Both the position numbers and the translations under genes were made by a program. Below the pieces are notes generated by a model. That model did not search any database and was not told the origin of the DNA. It saw only the letters and a program-made list of their open reading frames with translations. Below are positions 11,939 to 24,600 of a DNA stretch of 64,000 nucleotides, piece by piece. Positions within the stretch are counted from its first letter, which is position 1. The number at the start of each line of letters is the position of its first letter. The DNA lies in NCBI GenBank assembly GCA_003342815.1, contig PTEX01000055.1, forward strand, positions 62,001 to 126,000, written 5' to 3'. Source of the DNA: Eudromia elegans. Taxonomy: Eukaryota > Chordata > Aves > Tinamiformes > Tinamidae.

Positions 11939-14210
11939 ACACAAGGGGAAGGATGACCTGGTTTTATTTGTCTGGCCAGCTCAAACAAGTCAGCACTTGA
12001 CAGACTATTTCTTTGGAAGGGAAAATTGGAGTCAACTAGGGTGATACAAGAATTCAAAGAGAACAGAGAACATATACATTCTTTATTTGTGGAAAGATAT
12101 TTGAGGTATGTTTGTCAAATCAATGTCACCATGCAAGGGTATCTGCTGCATATTTTATTTGAAAAATACTAATTATTGCAAGATGGTTTTACGAAAACGT
12201 TGAGAATGCTTGCAAATTTGCCTTAAAAAAATATTTACTGTGGAACTAAAGCCAGATGGAGTTTGTCACAAGCTGTAAAACCATTCAACATCTATCTGCT
12301 TGAGAGATAAATGACTGCAGGACTTGAGGCTTTCAATCATGGAAACCCAAGTTATTCATGAGCAACTCATGACATTTTTCAAGCAGAGATTCACAGACCA
12401 CATTCACAAAGAGGGTGGTTGCATGGCGTAGAAATGTACCCGGCTGCATGAAAAATACCTTAAAAGAAAAAAATGTCTCCTATGAGCATGGAATTCTTTT
12501 CATCAGCCCGTCATTACACAACAGACAAACACAGTTCCTTTATGCTGTGAAAGAAACCACTACACACTGGTCGCTGCTTTTTTGTCCCCACTTACTGTGA
12601 AGTCTTCTGATTGATCAGCCTTCCTTTCTTTTTTTAAATGGCACTTATTACATTATCTCCACTTCAGCAGCTGCTCAGAAAGTAAGAAAAGCCCATATTC
12701 ACTGGGCCATCTGTTTACCAGAGAGGAAAGATATTAACTGACCTTGGAGTCAGTCAGAAAAAGAAGGAAAAAAAAAATACTGCTTCTGTAAAGCAACAAC
12801 TTCATTTTAATAAGCACCTTTTGTCAGAAAGTGATGAAAGTATCAAGGTTTCCTGTGTCCCTAGCAGAGATATATTGCCTCAGAAGAAACATTTTCAAGA
12901 CTGAACTTTACAGCATGTAAGCTCCTTGTTTTTTCTTTTTTTTAAAACTTGCTTACATACATTCAAAATACCCTGGAAAGTTAAGTAAGGAGGAGGAAGG
13001 CGAATTAAGCTAGTCCTGGCTCTAGCAGTTTTGATTTTAAAGCAGCTTTCCCTGATCCTTAAATTCTGATCTCAGCTAGTGATCTCTTTCTGTTTTCCTA
13101 TAATTAAGCTAATTTCCTTTTTTTTTATCTACTTATTTTTACTATATTCTTAAATATTCCCTGTTTTTAACAAACGCAATGGAAAACCTCCTTATGTCCA
13201 AGTACCAAAGGAATAGGAAGTTTAAAGAACACAAAGCAAATTTGGAAACATAACAATTGGTTAGCACCCAACCATGCAAGGAACCATGCAAGATTCCAGC
13301 ACATCACCTTTTTTTCCTCTGCTTCAAATATCTATTACATATGCAGTCAATATAAACAAAAGGTACACTCATTTTCATCTACTTAGATGTTCTTTTAGCA
13401 AAACAGAGAAAATGAAATCAGAAATGTGATAAATATAATTCAATCAAGAGTGAAGGAGGGAAGTATCTGCAGGATAGAAGACCAATCACTGCTGTTCTGT
13501 AGAAGACAAGATTGCAAAAGCAGAGAAAATGAACACCCACAGCTATTAACTTCATGTAGTCATTTCTGGAAAGACTATTTCTGGAGTACAGTCTCCAGAT
13601 AAAGAGAAATGAGAACGATACTCACAAATACACATATCCCTTAAATAATGCATTTCTCAACGGCCACTTGTGGGAGGTATGCAAAACTTTGGCTGAAATA
13701 AAGAGTTAACTTCCATTTGAGAGAGAAAATTTAGCCTTCCTATAGCATCTACCCCTGGGAAGTTAAAGTGGAGTACAGCTACCCTGAGAACAGCGTATTT
13801 TTCAGTATAACCAGTGTAATAAATCAGTATAATCAAAACATATTTTTCAGCAAAAAGTAGCTGCTGTTTTGTTATGAATGATATGATTCAAAGCAACACC
13901 CAAACGTTTTTGCACAGTCAAAGTCTGATGCTAGCATTGCTCCACGAATTGTTACAGCAGAGCCAGTCACATAATAAGGAAAGAAAGAAAGAAACAAAGA
14001 AAAGAAGATAACAACAATGTTACAGAACCACCAAAGTACTAAGTCTTCTTCCAGTTCCTACGGAGAGACAATTCCTGCTAATGAAGACGGATGTATCATC
14101 ATCACTACATCCCAGTTAACTCCAAACTACCAAGGAAGCAATTGAATGCTCCTCTTCAAACACTGCAGCTGCAGATTGTAAGAGGCCTGTTATTCATCCA
14201 AAGAGCAGCA

Positions 14211-14251
14211 TTTTTTTTCTTTTTTTTTCTTTTTTTTCTCTTTTTTTTTTT
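14211..14251. repeat. Polypyrimidine tract
   Basis: About 40 bases of T runs broken by single C residues. On the minus strand it is a purine tract. Confidence 0.9.
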
Positions 14252-17200
14252 GCACAGCACACATGGCAGGGCAGGTAGACTGGAGAACGAGGAAAGGAGA
14301 GCACACATGCCCTAACCGCATTTCAAATAAAACCCCCCAAAAAAAATTTTACTGCAAAATAAAACAAAAGTAGAAGCTAAAAGGAAAAGCCAGACAAAGC
14401 AATAGACTCCGAGGCTTGATGATGGCCTTTAACAGCATTTGATTTTAAGAAAACATCCCTTCTCTGCACTTTTTGAATTGCTCACCAATTGCTTCTAAGT
14501 AAGTCTTCTCAGCACGTCTTCTCCTTTCTATATTTTACATTGTTTAATAATCTGCAGCTTCCAATTTGCTGTATCGATGCTCATTTACAATGTCATTTAG
14601 CAATGTTTGCTTTAGACCTTAAGAAGGGAATTTTCATCAATCAATTGTGGTGTCAGTAGCAACTGAGAAGACTTTTTGCCACCAAGGCTATGAGGGCTTC
14701 CACAGCCTTTAAAGGCAGGCAACAGTCAGCGTTTAAGAACGTGGCTTCCACCTGGGAAGCATCCAGTAGTCCAAATAAAACAAGACCATAACGGAGCATC
14801 TGTATGGGCAAAGAATGAGTACTTCTCTGGTCACATGAGGTTCTCGTGTATAAGACAAACAATAAAATTAACCACTATGTCCTCAGGTGGAATTTGCTGC
14901 TCTCTCATGCATCTCCTCTACTCTTCATACCCAGAGACTTTGTGTTCAGTCCAGGTGAGTAGCAGAAAGTATAGAATTATTCCAGCAGTGTGCAAGAGCT
15001 GTGTGCACTCACCTACATGGTTGGGAACAGAAATGACACCTCATATGTACATTAGAAAAAAAGAGATTACCTCTTTCTGCAAGTTCTCCCTTGCTAAGAG
15101 GGAAAAAAAAAAGCATCAGGGAAGGTATCTGAATGTATTCAATAAGCAAAAAAAAAGAGGTTCCAACTTTATGTCTGATACAGAAGACTGTGTTGCATTC
15201 CTGCTAGTGCTAATGAAGTACATGTATGTAATACACTGATACATATTAAGACATGACTCTTGTGAGACAGATGTGATTTATGAGATTTTCTGCACTTGTA
15301 AGTGCAGATAATTGTTGGCAAATACTTGCTTTCAATGATTTAAGTTTAAATTTTAAATGATACATTTACCACCTTCACTACCAATAAACAGCTTTCAAGG
15401 CTAGGAATCTGATGGCCTTACCAAGACTGGTAGCTACTAAAGTACATCAACAATACTGCAGACTCCTGGAAATATTCACTACCTCAGTGGGAATCAATGT
15501 AGTGCCTAATCTGCTGGGATGCAATTTATGTTATCTGCTAAAAAAAATTAGCTCCACTCCCCCACTACATCAATGGAATTTCAAGGACAGAATTTCAGTA
15601 AAGCTCTATGATTGATCTGTTGAACCCTAGGGATAGGAAATATTACTTCTAGTTTCTTGTGTTTCCCATGGCCTCTAAATTCACTAATAGTTCAGGGATC
15701 TGAAAAGCCAACTGTAGCTGTGCCATAGATCTAAAGATGTGCAAGCAGCTAATTACAATTCTCTAAGTTTTCTACGATACCACAGACAACTGAAAACAAA
15801 GCTGAAATCAGGAATATTTCCCATTTCCTTATCCTACTCATCTATAAAATTCAGCAGCTGCCCTGGTGGTTTATCAGTCAGCACCATTTAGATGCTCAAG
15901 TTCAAAGGCAAGAAAAGGGTAGAGCATATCATTTGTGATATGCTCCCTAGGAAATATGGGGTGGGGATCAGAAGGGAATACAGAAGAAGAATAAAATTAA
16001 CTCCAAAGCAAGTTTCTTGGACACAAAGAGAGAGTGTTTGAATGTGCCAGCTATTACATGGTACAGTACAAGGCCAAACCAGGAAAGAAAATGAAACCAA
16101 CGCTACTTGAAGACTTAACTTTCTTACCAACTTCTGATATCTCACAAATATATTCCCTTCCTCTTGGGATATAACAACGTGTATGTATGACAAATTCCTT
16201 AAAATAGGCCTTGTATAATCAAGTTCAAAAGTGATTCTCATCACTTTTTTTTTCTCCTAAATCTTTCCCACTGCTTCCCTTTCAGCAACAATATAATTTC
16301 CTGGTATGAAAAAAAAAATGGGAAAAAAAAAAAGCAAGAAGGTAAAGGAAAAGAATACTCAGAATCAGCAAGTAAGTCTACCAGTCAAGGACTGAACATA
16401 GAGAATTCTCCACAGCCAATCTACAATAAGGAGAAAATTAAGAAATTATTGAGTACTTTTGCCTAGACAGTATTATTTTCTACCTAACAGCCCAATTACA
16501 AATATGGTGAAATCAGACAACTGATACAAAGACAAAATTACAGTATGACTCAGTTTAATTTGCAGTGTGTGCTTTGTAAGGAAGCAGAGAAAGCTTCAAA
16601 GATGATGTCTGAAAAGGATCTGATAGGATCTTTTTTTAAATATTATGAACAGCTACGGGATGTTCTAATATGGTAATACTTTCTTCAGTTAAGTAGTGAT
16701 TGTGCATTTCAGAGGGCTGTGAAAAGGTTATTCAGATTGTCTTAGTTTATCACGGTGTTATATGAGGTTGAATTGATGCTGTGCTAGAATCATGTGGCAG
16801 GATTTCACCATTGTTTTGAAAACTCTGTAGAGAGAGATTGATGGATGTTGCAAGAATCACAGGACACTTAATCCAACATACTCTTAATTCTTGCAAAACA
16901 GGCAACAAAACAACAGCACTGTTTATGCTGTTGTGTATCTAAAAAGACTGTATGGAAAGTTGGATGTTTTCCACGCGTTTGTCTCTTTGGAGTAGCTAAC
17001 CTGCCACTCAAATGCTCCCGTAATTGTGATTTCTAAAAATAAAAGTTGTTTTTGTTTATAATATAGAGCAGCCCAAAGTACCCGTTTAGATAATGATTTT
17101 ACAGTGCTGTTTACTGCACAAGATCACTTGAAAAACAAACCATGAGTTTATAGTCTAAAGCAAGATTCCTTCACCCTTAGTAACACTGAGAGTACTTCAC

Positions 17201-18254
17201 TGAAGTTAATGGAGCTCCTTATATTTATAGCTAGTGTTGACAATACCAGTGACTGACAGTCTGAGAGAAAAAAACAAAAAATTAAACGTTTCCAAAAGCA
17301 AACACAAGCTCACAGTTCTCACTGAAAATGGTTAACCAGAAGAAAAAATGTGTCTCTCTGGATGTCTTCAAACACAGAGAAGCATCTTTCTGGAGATCAG
17401 CGGCATAACTTGCCATAAAACAGTTTACCAGACACAGTCCAGGGTGAAATTTAACTGCTTATGACACAGAGAATATCAGAGTTGACGGTGCCAGTGCCAT
17501 GGGGCTTTTTGGCCTGAAAGTCTGTTAATCTACAGAATGTGATAAATTGCTCAAAACAAGAACACCTACTGTGGAACTAGGACATATGGAAATCTGTGTC
17601 TATGAAAGGAAAAGTAAAATAAACCTAATGTACATCTAGGAAGCTTCCCAGTCTGATCGCATTCAATTGGTTTAGAAACATGATGAGCGAACAAGAGACA
17701 TTCATGTATCACCTGCAGACCATCTGCTTCATCACTATTGCTATGCAGCTTACTGTGGTCATCCGCTTCTCTGCTATCACATTCTTATTGCCATCTGTAT
17801 AGCACAAGGCTTAAATATATACATACAAAAACAATAACAAAACTGCATAACAAGAATTTACACTTGCTAGATTACTGAAGGTGACCCCTGCTAGTAAGCG
17901 AGCATTTTACACGGGTAACATATTAAATGCTCTGCCTTCGTTTGTTCTGGGTGTTTCTATGGCTCTTGAAAGAACTCTGTGGTTGAATGAATAAATATAA
18001 AATCAGCAACTGATAGCACCAGTGTTTTGAATCAATAACTTGAGAAGGAAATATAAGGGTTTTCCTTCTTGCTACATTAAAAACTTGGGTACTTCCAAAG
18101 AGTAATAATATTTGAGACAAAACCTTGAAATAAAAGCAATCAGTATATGGTAAAGCCTAAACAAGCAAGTGGGATAGAAAATATGTACAAAAGATATGTA
18201 AATATTTTTTCATTCCTTTTCACCATTCTGAACAGGAAGGGAATGTTTTCTGAC

Positions 18255-18384
18255 CTGTTTTTGAATGTAAGCTCCTTCTTGGTTCCTCAGGCCCCTCAAT
18301 GGGCTGGTCAGCAAGAAAAACCCGTGCCTGGTCCACAGCATTGAGAATGGTTTGTTCCTTATCCTTCAGTTCACGTCTCAGTGC
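18255..18384 (-). CDS. UTRN: Utrophin exon (DMD exon 58 equivalent), spectrin repeat
   Basis: This 130 bp exon has 43 complete codons plus the first base of a glutamate codon. It reads [20 protein letters not shown] and on to [23 protein letters not shown]. The acceptor is a T-rich tract ending gtaaaag; the donor is CAG|gtcaga, weaker than the consensus. The dystrophin counterpart is 121 bp, so utrophin carries three extra residues here, in the loop around [11 protein letters not shown]. Human utrophin, as remembered, has a very similar ADQPIEAPEEPRRNLQSKT stretch, which supports UTRN over DMD. It encodes the middle of a rod repeat and is isolated between a 22.6 kb intron upstream and a 9.4 kb intron downstream. 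Confidence 0.95.
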
Positions 18385-18615
18385 CTTTTACAAAAGGGAA
18401 AAAAAAGGCCATTTGTAGCCTGATGTTGTGACCAACAGACATTATCACATTTTCTCCATTTTCGCCTCTCTGATCGGACCTATCCACTGAGTGAATAATA
18501 GCCAACATTTAATTCAGAATGCAAGATAAAATTTACATTTTACAAAACAGAAATGTCAAGAAATAGATACAGGGTAGAGATCTTTCTAAAATTAACTTGA
18601 TGAAGTGAACACAAA

Positions 18616-18633
18616 GATGATGATGATGATGAT
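18616..18633. repeat. (GAT)6 trinucleotide repeat
   Basis: Six perfect GAT units lie about 230 bases upstream of exon 58 on the utrophin strand, inside the intron. Confidence 0.92.
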
Positions 18634-21600
18634 AGCTGAGTGTGTTAAAATCTGAAAGAAAATATTATACTCACCTTATGGAAAAAAAAGTAACTTCACA
18701 AGTTTCATTATTAGCATGATTGCTGATAGAGATTGCTACAACAGATTTCTGTTTTCTTTTTTTTTTTTTTAGTAGCTGGTGTAAGAGAAAATTGTTCCAG
18801 CGAAACTTCAAAAGGTAATTTCACAACTGCTAATGAGAATTACAAAAGCACTTTACATTCCTTAGAAAATGCTGCCGTTTATGCTGTTTCATTTTTAGTA
18901 ATATTTTTAAAACTTAGAACACATGTAATCAGAACGGGGATGATGAGAATACATTAAAAAAAAGACATTCTATAAAACAGGCAAAAATATTTTCAGCCTG
19001 GTACACAGAAGCAATTTCAGTTTTTCTTAGAGACACTTTTCATGCCACTGGAATTAAATTTCAGAATATTTTCTTCCCCAGTGCTTATGACTTCTTCTTT
19101 AAAAGCTAAGTGTAACTATCCTATTAAAAACAAAGTATTCACACATCATCAGCTGTAATAATGTTTTCTATAAGACATTTTATTCCACACAATTTTAAAC
19201 AGTATGAATCGATCCCAGATAGTAAGAAATGCTTGACATGAATTATTTTGTATTACTTTCTACTAGTTTGAGTACAAAAAATATTTAAATATTAATATAG
19301 TGTGCTGAAATTTTTCGACTTTTTTTTTCTTTTCACCTCTATTATTAAAAACAAGGTTTATTTACTGATAAAAATGCAGTCAGTCCCCATTCCAGATGAA
19401 CAAATGTAGCTCACAGCACTGTATAACAAGATGAACACTTTCCACTAAAGAAAACACTTCCTAGAGGAAAAATAAGGACACAGAGTAGAAAAGGTTTCTG
19501 TTCTACAGATTCCAACCCACGGTGTGAAAATGTCTGCAGCCAGTACTACTGGGAAGGAGGAAGAGCAGTCCTGGATGGCTCAACCTATTGATGCACAAAG
19601 AACAAGGGAAGTTGAACAACGTTTCTCTAGAACTAACTTCTTATTTTTCTCCAGATTCCTCGCTCCAGATTCTCCTGGGCTATTGCCATTTCTTTGCACA
19701 AAAGGAAACAGATTCTTTCCAACAGAGCATCCTCACGTTTTCGAGAATTGTTAAGGTGACGACAGGGCATCATGTGAATTTACTCATTGAAGAGAAGCAT
19801 CTAGAGCATGAAAAGCTCCACACGGATCCAGCAGAACTAGCAATGGGATTCCTGCCACCAGACTCTCCTATTACAAACAGTTCCAGACTGTGAAGAAGCT
19901 GCTGCAAAGTCGTGACAACTAAAGTCAGATAATCCTTCCCTGATCTTCTACCCAGGTTGCTTTCTGATTTCTTACCCATGCACAGGAAGTAGGTCTTCTA
20001 GGTGGAGTGAAACACAACAAAACACTACTGCCCTCCCCTCACTGTCTTTTCCATTCTTTTCTTGCATCGCTAGCACTACCCCAGAAATCCAAAGTATTTT
20101 CCCTAATGACACAGTGAAGCAAACCAAAAAACACCACACCAAGGAGCACAGGAAAGCCTCAGCAGGGCACTTCCTAATGGAGAAACGACCCCTAGCCGGG
20201 ATGTGATGCATGAGGGGCTTGCAAGGACTGGCGAGGCTGCACCCAAGCACCACGAGCAGGAGCAGCCTCCTCCTCCTCCTCAGGGGGCCTCAGCATACCC
20301 CACAAAGAACACATTATGTAACTTACAAACAAAGCCCTACCAGGATAAAATATGTATCTTAGAAGCTGAAGCACTTAAAAGCAAAAATCCTGAAGGAACA
20401 CAAGCCTGTGAATTAGCAGAGCACATATCAATATTTTGCATTCACGCAACGTACATCAGAATAAAGCTCTTCAAAATCATCCGTATTTTACAAAGCCTGA
20501 AAGTATTTCTCTCTGTAGCAATTTGTTCCAGGTTAAGAAGGAAGGTAGGAGGATATTAACACTATCGTGCAATTAAGGCTGCGTAATTCTTTATTTTGAT
20601 GCTTCTGGGTATTAGAATCCCCACAGAGGCGGAATTAAAGTGCAATCGTCACTTCTAATTTCAAAGATTTTGCCAATTTTGACAGTACTACTTGTGAAGT
20701 AAATCCTTAGAATAATCCCTTATTTTCTTTTAGTCCATGCAGCTTCTTAAATACCTGCAAAGCATAAAAGAAAAAGGAGGCAACAAGATTTTGAACCTGC
20801 TCAGAAATCCCCCCCAGCCAGGAATGACCCAGGGATGGATCTCCTCAGCTGCCTTGCTCCTCCTTACCTAAATATAGGTCTGTTCATTGTCCTCCTCTGA
20901 TGATGCTCAACCACATCTCAAGCTCGGTGGGAGGTGAGATTGGCTTTGGCTCTCTAACCAAGCACTACCCGGCCCTGGATTTAACTCTCAGACTCCCATC
21001 CCCACCACAGAGCTGTCCAGACTAAGGGCAACAATACAAAGATCAAGGCTACCCTGGCAGTGAACAACCTAAGGACTTTGAAAATATATAGTTGTCCTGT
21101 TTGCATCTTCTGTTCTACATCACCCACGCTATTCCTCATTAACACCTTTTGACAAAGAAAACTTTTAGTGTGAAGGGAACTTTGCATACAAAATATTCAT
21201 ATTGAATATTGAAATAATTTAGTAATGAGTGTCTTGAAAAAAACCCACAGACTTTCATACATTAGAGATTATTCATATCTTCTCATATGCTACAGACACA
21301 TACACACAAAAACAGTTTCAGACACAGCCACACTTTCCTTTTTTGTCTCTTTAGCATTACTCAATTTATTTCAATTTTTTTTCCCTTGACAAAGAAAGAG
21401 AATAGCAAGAAAAGACAACAAGCAAGAATAACCAAGTGTATCAGTCCTACGCCTTCCAGAGAAACCTCTCTTCAAGAAAACAAACAAAAAACCCCACTTT
21501 AATTCCTAGCTCAAATTTTATCAGTTCAGAGTTGACTGAAAATAGGATTTCATTGGAAATATCAGATCTACAAAGCAATACAGAGCAAAGAAGAGTCATT

Positions 21601-24600
21601 AAAAAGAAAAAAGTGAGGGGCATAAAGGCTGCAATACTGATTTTTATTAGTGTATTAAATTTTTTTATGCAATATTCAGGAAGCGCAATAATGCATTTTG
21701 AAGTTTTATTCAGTTTTGCAAAAAATACCTCCCAAATGGCTACTCAGAATGGACAGTTCTCTTTCAGCAGGTACTTACATGACTAGGTGCCCTCCTTTTT
21801 CCTTGTTTGTCACTCAAGAGTAAAATAGTTCAAACCCTGCTAGAGCTCTGCACATGGCACAGGCTGCACTTGCAGGACTATTTCCGCTAGCTGTACTTGA
21901 GCTAGAGGAATGTACATGAAAATTAGCACTAAAGTTTGGGCATAGATTAAATAAATAATAAAGTTAAAAGGCTTTTGGACTTTGAGTGTTAGTCTTCATT
22001 TCATACCTTCTGAAGCTGCAATTCAAAACTTCACAGCTAAACTATGTAATAAATAATTAAACACATAGATGTAATTTTTTTTGAGAGAGAGCCACAATAA
22101 GTATGCCAACGTGAACACTAATTGGAAATGAGAGCTCTGAGTACACATATAGCTCCTTTACCTAAATAAAAATACAGTGAGGCTGTAAAGACATATTGGT
22201 CATACAAAAAGAGACTTGATGCAATTTTAGTTGTAGTTCATACACACCATGTTTTATACTACAACCCTAAAGTGCATGACTACAATATGCTTTAGGCTGT
22301 GACTTAAAATGCAAGCTTTACTTGCCTTCTGGAAAGACCTATGACACATTGTCAAGTTAGATGCCTATCCTTTCAACAATTTCATTTGTAAATCCACTCT
22401 TAAATCCTATATAAGCCAGGACACAGATTTTTTTAAAAGACTCACTAATTAGAAGTTCTTGAATCTCAGAAAAGAAGAAAAAAAAATCACTAAAACCCTA
22501 AGATTTGGTATGCTGAAGCAGTATCACAAAAGCTGACCTTTAATAACACTAACCAAGAATGATTAATTCAGAAAATCCTCCTTCTGGCCCTGAAAAAACT
22601 CTCCTAGTGATAGGCAGAGGCTCACAAAAGCACACTCTTGAGGTACTTACGGCAGAATCCCACTAAGCAAGAACTGCTCAGCAGCATCAGAGCAATCACT
22701 CTGCAGATACGAGGGATACCTCCCAAACGTCTTGGAGAGGACAGAGCGCAATCCACGAACTACATACAATCCTTCAGTCATCTACTGCTGATTTTCTTAG
22801 GGAAGAGAATCTTTGATTCAATAAATCCCTCATTTCCTGCAATCATTAGTCAATGATTTGCTGTCCATTTTCATTTGTTCCTCATTCAGTTACTGTGCAA
22901 CTCATGGGGTTTTCCTATTACGACTTGGGAAATTGCATATCATTCATTGTTGTACCAAGAATATCTAACCCGCATGCCCTTTCTCCATTACAGGAGTCCA
23001 TGATCTCTCATATCAACTCAATTCTCCTTCTTTAAAGCTCGTGTTTTCTAACTTACTGCCTGAAGTTATACACAAAGAATTTGCTAAACCAAGGCCTTCC
23101 AAGACTTCTTTTGGGAATGCCTCATAGTTGAAGTTTTTCTACTCTTAAGAAATTACAACACTACAAAAACTCTGGCCATACATGGATTTTCACGTACTTT
23201 GTTCAGTTAGAACATTAAAATTATGTTTCAGTTTCCAAAATTATGTACTGTCAAGATTATGTACTGTCAGTTTATAGCCTCTTCTTTCCCCTTTTTAATT
23301 TGATAGGCTTGCATTGAATAATTAGAGGAGCAGATCAGCTTAATAGTTCCAGCAGATGAAGGCAAATGAAGGCAGAACTAATTTCACAGAAAACACGAGA
23401 TGTTTCTCAAAACCAGAATATATTTGAATCAGGTTTCATTACATACTCTTTCAAGGAAGAGAAGATGCACGGTACTGTAACTTCTATCTTTTTCTCACAC
23501 TGTAGCTTTTTACGCCCATCAGGAGCTCCAGTAGCTTTTCAGTCATCTCAGTTTCCATCATCTTTATTCTGCACCAGCTGCTTGAAACACTTCTGTTATT
23601 TTTATAGTCTAAACAGAAATGGTAAAAATCATCCATAGCATCCAGCAGGATGAGGAGAATGCAGTAGGATGAGTGAGAAAAGAGAACTAGGAAGAAGATC
23701 GTTTATAAAAATCATGCAAAGACCAAGGTTGTGACTGAACCTGTGCCCCCTGATGTATCATTGAATAATGAACTAGAAAGACCTAAGTAGGAATGTTTAA
23801 AAGCTCTTCCTTCACACCAGATGCTATTTAGTATAATATACCTGAAAACAAATTCAAAGTCACTACTTTAGTCTCTGGGCACTTCTCTGTGAAAGTCAGT
23901 GTTCTAATGCTCTTACCCCGCTGATAAAGTGTGCATTCAAATAAAGAATGCTCCATTTGAGATGGTACATTTCACTCTGCATTTACTTTCTCTTACTTTC
24001 CATTCAATCTAGATGGAAATAGAAAGATGGAAGGAGAAAAGCAGGACCCAATACACAGTGTGACACATGAAGACATCTGCAGCACACGTGGGGCTTTGCA
24101 GAAGAGCCCCAGTTTACAGCATGACCTGCACCAGAATAAGGAAAGGACAGCAAAGTTCATAGTGAAAAAGAAGCTGTTTGCCTCAACAATAAATGGGAGC
24201 ATTTCAGATTTTTATTTTAATTATTCTAAACAAAAGATAGTGTTGGAAGGTGTATCCCACATCACTGACGGAAGACTTGCCAAAAACGACTGAAGATGAG
24301 TGAATAGCAGAGACTGTGCCTTTCTACGCTCTCAGTTTGCTCTCTGCCACACTAACACTCTCTTGCTGAACAAAAACTGGAGCAGCCACACTGGGGTTCA
24401 TAAAGCATGGGGAAACCCAGGGATCAACCACGTCTGCACCAAATACCTTGTCCCTCCATGCACAGGGACACAAAAGCATCATCATCAAGCAGCAGAAACA
24501 GCCACAGGAATGTAAGAACCCAGGTATGGGCAAAATAAAGAATAAAAAGAAAGCAGTAAATTATGCTTACTGGTGGCAAGAAGATGCTTGCTGAAGTAGT

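Larger units (their letters stand above)
8884..18254 (-). other. UTRN: Intron between exons 58 and 59
   Basis: This 9,371 bp AT-rich intron has homopolymer T tracts at 9285-9300 and 14211-14251, a 35 bp tandem duplication at 11869-11938 and an imperfect palindrome at 15289-15308. Plus-strand open frames such as 10660-10959 and 14835-15239 show no recognisable domain and no coding-like codon pattern. I see no exon or RNA gene. Confidence 0.88.
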
